A stretch of 64,000 nt of DNA, taken from the NCBI RefSeq assembly GCF_025947345.1, contig NZ_CP110011.1:2294001-2358000 (forward strand), written 5' to 3'. Of this stretch, positions 59,852 to 64,000 are shown one piece after another. Made by a program: the position numbers and the translations under genes. Numbering within the stretch: position 1 is the stretch's first letter; every line of letters begins with the position of its first letter. Origin of the DNA: Flavobacterium sp. N502536 (lineage in GTDB: Bacteria; Bacteroidota; Bacteroidia; Flavobacteriales; Flavobacteriaceae). The notes under the pieces are model-generated. The model was not told the DNA's origin and ran no database searches. It saw nothing but the letters and a program-made list of their open reading frames with translations.

Positions 59852-61810
59852 CTATTTTATTTGGATTGTTCCCCAGTACGATCGTGTCGCCGGGAATGAA
59901 AAACTTCGGATGAAAGCCTTAGGCTTGGTTACAAAATGAGTTAATAATTTAGAATTGTAATGTGCCAGACCATCTGTTAGTCCTATAAAGATATTCTGAG
60001 GGTCTATGGTGTTTATCGATAAATAGTTGCTCACCAGATTACCCGTTAGATTGGAGAACGGCGCAACTACATTTTTATAGGTATTGTTTTCCTTCATTAA
60101 AACCCCAAGAGATTCATCAAAAGCATACCATAAATTGGATTGCGAATCTTCGCTTAAGGCATTGATAACAGGGATGTTTTTGAAAAGCCTGGACAATGCT
60201 TTGTCCTCGATAAACAAGTTTTGCTCTTTGGAGTACAGATAAAAATGATTGTTGGATTGAAAGTATATTTTGTGATCAATTTTCTGAAGGCTTCCAATGT
60301 TTTTGTAGGCAGGAGTCAATTGGTCTATTTTTTTTATGTACGAAAAACGGGTTAGCTCATCGTTTAGTGTCATCCTGTAAATAGACGCATCTCTTTTAAG
60401 CCACAAATAAGAGTCGTCAACTTCAAAGCTGTTGGATGATTTGTCAAAGCCGTTAATCTGATTTTTGAAAACTAAACCGCCAGCTGTTTTTTCAAAAATG
60501 GCAAATCCATCGTAATTAGAACCAATGAAAAAATTAGGACGATTTGGGATTCTCTTAAAACCATAGTAGCCTTTTGAATCGATCGTACGGGTTACTTTTC
60601 CTCCATTTATGACGAGTGCCCCTCTGTTGTTTGCACAGATAAGTTCGTTTTCTATCACCTGTACATTCCAGGATTGCGCGGTTGTTCCTTCTACAAGTTT
60701 AAAAACGCCTTCTTTAAAAGTAGTATTCCAGGCGTGGTAAAAAACACCCTGATTGGTCGCCACATACAAATTACCCTGATCAATTACAGAAGCATAAACG
60801 GTACTGATGTCGTAGCTAAATCCAAAATAGGTAAAGGGGGAGTTTTCGTTAATGTAGGCAATACCGTTGTCGAGGCCAAGCCAGAGATTGTTCTTGTTGT
60901 CTACAAAAGAAGTCAGAATGGTATTGTTTTGAAGTCCTTTTTTACGGTTAACATGCTGAATGATTTTACCGTTAAAATCGCAAATAATCACACCGTCTAG
61001 GACTGAATTTAAAACAATAAAGTTGTTCTTTATAATAGATCCGCCAAGAGAATTGTTCTTTTTTACAAAATCATTGGCTTCCGTATTCCATGGTTTTACA
61101 GTGCTGTTTTCGTAGATAAATAAGCCTCTCTCAAGAGTAATGATGAGTATTTTGTTTTTCTCTAACGTATACATGCCCCAAATCTCGGTATTGTTTAAGA
61201 CTTTGGTGTTGGGTAAAACATAGAGTCTATTATTACGGTACTCTAAAATACCGTGTTCTACATCCTGAAAATATAGCTTGCCGTTTACCACGAATGAAAA
61301 TTGGAAACGCCCCGGGGCTTTCAGGATCGAAAGCTTTCCGTTTTTGTAGATGTAGGCCCGTGCAAAAGACTGAAAGATGATTTCATTGTTTACAGCATGA
61401 ATCTTCCATATAAAGTCAATGATCTTGATTTTGTTTTTGTCTACTTTTTGAGCCAGTGAGGTATATTTAAGTCTGCCTTTAGCATTGGGTTGAAAGTATC
61501 CAAATTCATTATAGCCTCCAACAAAAATTTTGCCCGAAGCGTCAATCTTCAAACAACGAACGGAGGTTTCATTGGGAAGAGGATATTTTCGCCATGAAGC
61601 TCCGTCGAATTGCAAGAGACCATTATTGTTTGCGAAATAGAGATTACCGTTTTTATCCTGACCAATATTCCAGTTTTGTGTTCCTCCCTTGTATTCATTA
61701 CGCTTGTAATTTCTTACATCGGGTAATCCAATGTTTTTAACCTGCCCGAAAAACGGAATTGCGAATAAAGTAAAAAAAGTAATAATAAAATATGATTTTA
61801 TCAATTTCAT
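59852..61810 (-). CDS. Regulator, N-terminal piece (propeller sensor)
   Basis: This 652-residue frame begins with a signal peptide (MKLIKSYFIITFFTLFAIPFF) and contains repeated propeller blades, for example WNIGQDKNGNLYFANNNGLL, DNKNNLWLGLDNGIAYINEN and SQSNLWYAFDESLGVL. It ends out of frame in PATRSYWGTIQIK-stop. Propellers of this type bind glycan or other envelope ligands in Bacteroidota sensors. Confidence 0.75.
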   Translation of the reverse strand: MKLIKSYFIITFFTLFAIPFFGQVKNIGLPDVRNYKRNEYKGGTQNWNIGQDKNGNLYFANNNGLLQFDGASWRKYPLPNETSVRCLKIDASGKIFVGGYNEFGYFQPNAKGRLKYTSLAQKVDKNKIKIIDFIWKIHAVNNEIIFQSFARAYIYKNGKLSILKAPGRFQFSFVVNGKLYFQDVEHGILEYRNNRLYVLPNTKVLNNTEIWGMYTLEKNKILIITLERGLFIYENSTVKPWNTEANDFVKKNNSLGGSIIKNNFIVLNSVLDGVIICDFNGKIIQHVNRKKGLQNNTILTSFVDNKNNLWLGLDNGIAYINENSPFTYFGFSYDISTVYASVIDQGNLYVATNQGVFYHAWNTTFKEGVFKLVEGTTAQSWNVQVIENELICANNRGALVINGGKVTRTIDSKGYYGFKRIPNRPNFFIGSNYDGFAIFEKTAGGLVFKNQINGFDKSSNSFEVDDSYLWLKRDASIYRMTLNDELTRFSYIKKIDQLTPAYKNIGSLQKIDHKIYFQSNNHFYLYSKEQNLFIEDKALSRLFKNIPVINALSEDSQSNLWYAFDESLGVLMKENNTYKNVVAPFSNLTGNLVSNYLSINTIDPQNIFIGLTDGLAHYNSKLLTHFVTKPKAFIRSFSFPATRSYWGTIQIK

Positions 61811-62155
61811 GGTTTTTTAGGGTTGTTTTGGTTTTTGGTAGTTAAGTGTTTTATTTTGAGTTATTTAGGTCTGATTTTTCGCTACTATCACGATGTAGGA
61901 GCCTGTTTTTATGATAAAAATAAGCATTAAAGGGTAAGTGTAGTGTTTGTTTTTGAAATTAACATTTCGATAACATCTTAAAATAAGAATTTATTTATCT
62001 GTAAATTAGTGTTTTATAAAAAAAATGATGTGTTTTTGTATGGCAGTTAAATTTACTTTGATGTGTTTTTGTAGTGAAGTTTAATTGCTGATAGTAGAAA
62101 TTTAGGTTTAGTATTGCATCAAATTACTAATTAATTAACCAAAATTTTTAGAAAA
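61811..62155. other. Divergent regulatory gap between the sensor gene and susC
   Basis: No gene is seen in 345 bp. It holds a direct repeat GATGTGTTTTTGTA at 62028-62041 and 62061-62074, with extended similarity (AGTT following each). No perfect TAnnTTTG was found; TACTTTGA at 62055-62062 is a 7/8 match. Confidence 0.5.
62028..62074 (+). promoter_or_regulatory. Direct repeat, possible activator site of susC
   Basis: Two 14-bp identical words spaced 33 bp start to start lie 80-130 bp upstream of the susC-like gene. Spacing of about three helical turns fits two protein sites on the same DNA face. The LuxR-type regulator next door is a candidate binder. Confidence 0.35.
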
Positions 62156-64000
62156 ATGAAATTAACAAAATTACTTACTTTTTGTATTTCGTCTCTATTG
62201 TTTTCAGTTATCGCAATGGCACAAGATGTTACGGTAAACGGAATCATAAATGATGAAAGTGGAATGCCAGTTCCGGGTGCATCTATTTTAGTAAAAGGTA
62301 CAACCAAGGCAACTGCATCTGATTTTGATGGAAAATTCCAAATACAAGTTCCTTCAAATGGAGTATTGACGATCACTTTTATTGGATATGCTCCGGTTAA
62401 TGAAGCTGTAAATGGAAGAACAAAAATGACAATAAAGCTACTACCGGAATCACAGTCGTTAAATGAGGTTGTGGTAGTAGGATATGGTACTCAAAAGAAA
62501 TCAGTAGTTACAGGAGCCATCTCCAGTGTAAAAGCTGCCGATCTGGAAAAAGTGCCAAATGGCCGTGTAGAACAATCTTTACAAGGTAGAGTCGCCGGTG
62601 TATCAGTAGCTGCTACATCAGGACAACCAGGTTCTGCTTCAAAAGTTCGTGTCAGAGGGGTAACTACTTTCAGAGAAGGCGGAAACGATCCTTTATGGGT
62701 GGTTGACGGTATTGCTGTAGATGCAAACGCAATTGGTTTTATCAATCAGAGTGATATCGAGTCTATCGAAGTCCTTAAAGATGCTGCTTCTGCCGCAATC
62801 TATGGTACTCGTGCGGCAACCGGGGTTATTTTGGTAACCACTAAAAAAGGAAAATCAGGAAAAATTTCGGTGAACTATAATGGTTTTGCAGGAACTTCAG
62901 CTCCGGCTAAAAGATTGGATCTGTTAAATGCAGAACAATACGGGAGAATAATGAATGATAAGTCTATTGCAGACGGTGGTGCTATCAAGTATCCTAATCC
63001 GGCATCTTTAGGAAAAGGTACAGACTGGCAGGATGCGATTTTTAATGATTCTGCTTTTAGATATACACATGAGTTGAGCATTAGTGGAGGTAGTGAAAAA
63101 TCTACTTTTTATGTTTCTTTCGGAATACAGGATCAGGAAGGGATTGTTGCAACAGACATTTCGAACTATACAAAGAAAAACTTCCGTTTAAATTCTACTC
63201 ATAAAATTTCAGACTATTTTACGTTCGGACAAACTTTTGGTTACACACACCAAAAAACCAAAGGTATCGGAAACACCAACAGTGAGTTTGGAGGTCCTTT
63301 AAGTTCAGCAATTAACTTAGATCCGCTTACTCCGTTAACCGTGACAGATCCTGCTGTTACAGGTACTGGTTTTTACACCAATCCAAATGCGGTTAGAGAT
63401 GCAAACGGAAATCTTTACGGAATTTCTTCATTGGTACAACAAGAGATGACCAATCCTTTGGCTTATACGCAGACAAGACTGGGCGGTTTTGACTGGTCGG
63501 ATGATTTTGTTGGAAACGCTTATTTGGAGGCCAACATCACAAAACATTTAAAATTTAGAACTACACTTGGTGGTAAGATCGCTTATTGGGGGAAACAAGG
63601 TTTTACTCCGATCTTCTTCTTAAATCCAAACATGAAAGAGGACCGAAACAATTACAGCCAGGACAATAACAAATCATTCTCCTGGACCGTGGAAAACACT
63701 TTGGCTTACTCTAATAAATTTGGGAATCATAGTGTAAATGTTTTGGCAGGGCAAGGTGCTTATGTGGAGAACATTGGAGGTACGATTGGGGTAACGATGT
63801 TTGGTTTGCCAATTACAAGCTACAAAGATGCGTCTTTCAATTTTGATATTCCGCAAACGGATCGTGTAAACAGAGCAAGTGATCTTGTAGAACACAAACT
63901 GGCATCCTTGTTTTTACGTGCCAATTATGATTATTTAGAAAAATATCTTTTCACAGGAATCATTCGTCGTGACGGATCAACCCGTTTTGGTGAAAATAAA
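62156..64000 (+). CDS. SusC/RagA family TonB-linked outer-membrane protein, N-terminal part
   Basis: This gene runs off the right edge; 615 codons are visible without interruption. It starts at ATG 62156 with a signal peptide (MKLTKLLTFCISSLLFSVIAMA). A carboxypeptidase-like regulatory domain follows (VNGIINDESGMPVPGASILV), then the TonB box region (LNEVVVVGYGTQKKSVVTGA), a plug (RVEQSLQGRVAGVSV, DPLWVVDGIAVD, SIEVLKDAASAAIYGTRAA) and barrel strands. SusC proteins import oligosaccharides or peptides with a SusD lipoprotein, expected just downstream. The divergent propeller regulator is the likely controller. Confidence 0.95.
   Translation, partial: MKLTKLLTFCISSLLFSVIAMAQDVTVNGIINDESGMPVPGASILVKGTTKATASDFDGKFQIQVPSNGVLTITFIGYAPVNEAVNGRTKMTIKLLPESQSLNEVVVVGYGTQKKSVVTGAISSVKAADLEKVPNGRVEQSLQGRVAGVSVAATSGQPGSASKVRVRGVTTFREGGNDPLWVVDGIAVDANAIGFINQSDIESIEVLKDAASAAIYGTRAATGVILVTTKKGKSGKISVNYNGFAGTSAPAKRLDLLNAEQYGRIMNDKSIADGGAIKYPNPASLGKGTDWQDAIFNDSAFRYTHELSISGGSEKSTFYVSFGIQDQEGIVATDISNYTKKNFRLNSTHKISDYFTFGQTFGYTHQKTKGIGNTNSEFGGPLSSAINLDPLTPLTVTDPAVTGTGFYTNPNAVRDANGNLYGISSLVQQEMTNPLAYTQTRLGGFDWSDDFVGNAYLEANITKHLKFRTTLGGKIAYWGKQGFTPIFFLNPNMKEDRNNYSQDNNKSFSWTVENTLAYSNKFGNHSVNVLAGQGAYVENIGGTIGVTMFGLPITSYKDASFNFDIPQTDRVNRASDLVEHKLASLFLRANYDYLEKYLFTGIIRRDGSTRFGENK

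Larger units (their letters stand above)
58941..61810 (-). pseudogene. Propeller sensor/LuxR-type regulator, frameshifted
   Basis: Frames 59852-61810 and 58941-59774 join into one protein of about 956 residues if one base is restored in the A5 run at 59899-59903 (T5 on the coding strand). The joined reading is IRSFFIPGDTIVLGNNPN, then KIGNIRIPYSSNHVRFTF, and runs open into the second frame. The whole would be an exported-signal, beta-propeller (Reg_prop), Y_Y_Y domain, membrane helix, coiled coil, LuxR helix-turn-helix protein. These one-protein sensors usually control a nearby SusC/SusD locus, here the divergent susC-like gene. Confidence 0.85.

Overview
The window looks like a chromosomal segment of a gliding Bacteroidota, most likely a Flavobacterium close to F. 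johnsoniae. The evidence is AT-rich intergenic DNA, no Shine-Dalgarno signals, promoters of the Bacteroidota type (TTG, about 19 bp, TAnnTTTG), gliding genes (gldA, gldD, gldE, gldJ), type IX secretion genes (porU, porV), SusC/TonB receptors, and many short dispersed intergenic repeats. I saw no rRNA, tRNA, CRISPR array, prophage or insertion sequence.

Layout. 1-6.7 kb: a truncated TonB-dependent receptor, the gliding ABC ATPase gldA, a tandem pair of small outer-membrane barrel proteins, and metE. 6.8-13.6 kb: an Lrp/AsnC regulator divergent from metE, dgt, a DUF3078 protein with dxs, a Fic protein behind two palindromic operator-like sites, and tadA. 13.5-22.5 kb: an unknown membrane protein, then a bacterial alpha-2-macroglobulin with pbpC. 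22.8-25.1 kb: RNase G, a 30-residue very basic ribosomal-type protein, and HU. 25.2-28.6 kb: mutY-ssb-gldE-gldD. 28.7-34.5 kb: a VOC protein, a heavy-metal-associated lipoprotein, a DMT transporter, a repeat-rich gap, and a catalytic/non-catalytic pair of M16 peptidases. 34.8-36.9 kb: rplU-rpmA and an unknown membrane protein. 37-44.4 kb: a serine hydrolase with an AraC regulator, an AsmA-like protein, miaE and a glycosyltransferase. 44.6-49.9 kb: an M1 aminopeptidase, pdhC-pdhA and cdd. 50-57 kb: porV, porU and divergent gldJ. 57-64 kb: murF, a gap holding a 275-bp tandem duplication, a propeller-type sensor/LuxR regulator, and a divergent SusC that runs off the end.

Two genes are split by one-base frameshifts at short homopolymers: porU (C4 run near 53350) and the sensor/regulator (A5 run near 59899). 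Each becomes one continuous family-length frame if a single base is removed or restored. Two such events in 64 kb suggest consensus errors in the assembly as readily as real mutations. If real, the porU break should stop maturation of type IX secretion substrates.

The most distinctive regulatory structure is upstream of the Fic gene. Two 12-5-12 dyads lie 44 bp apart, one upstream of the -7 box and one running from that box into the start codon, which suggests tight autorepression. The 275-bp tandem unit between murF and the SusC regulator is the largest stretch of sequence structure not explained by a gene.
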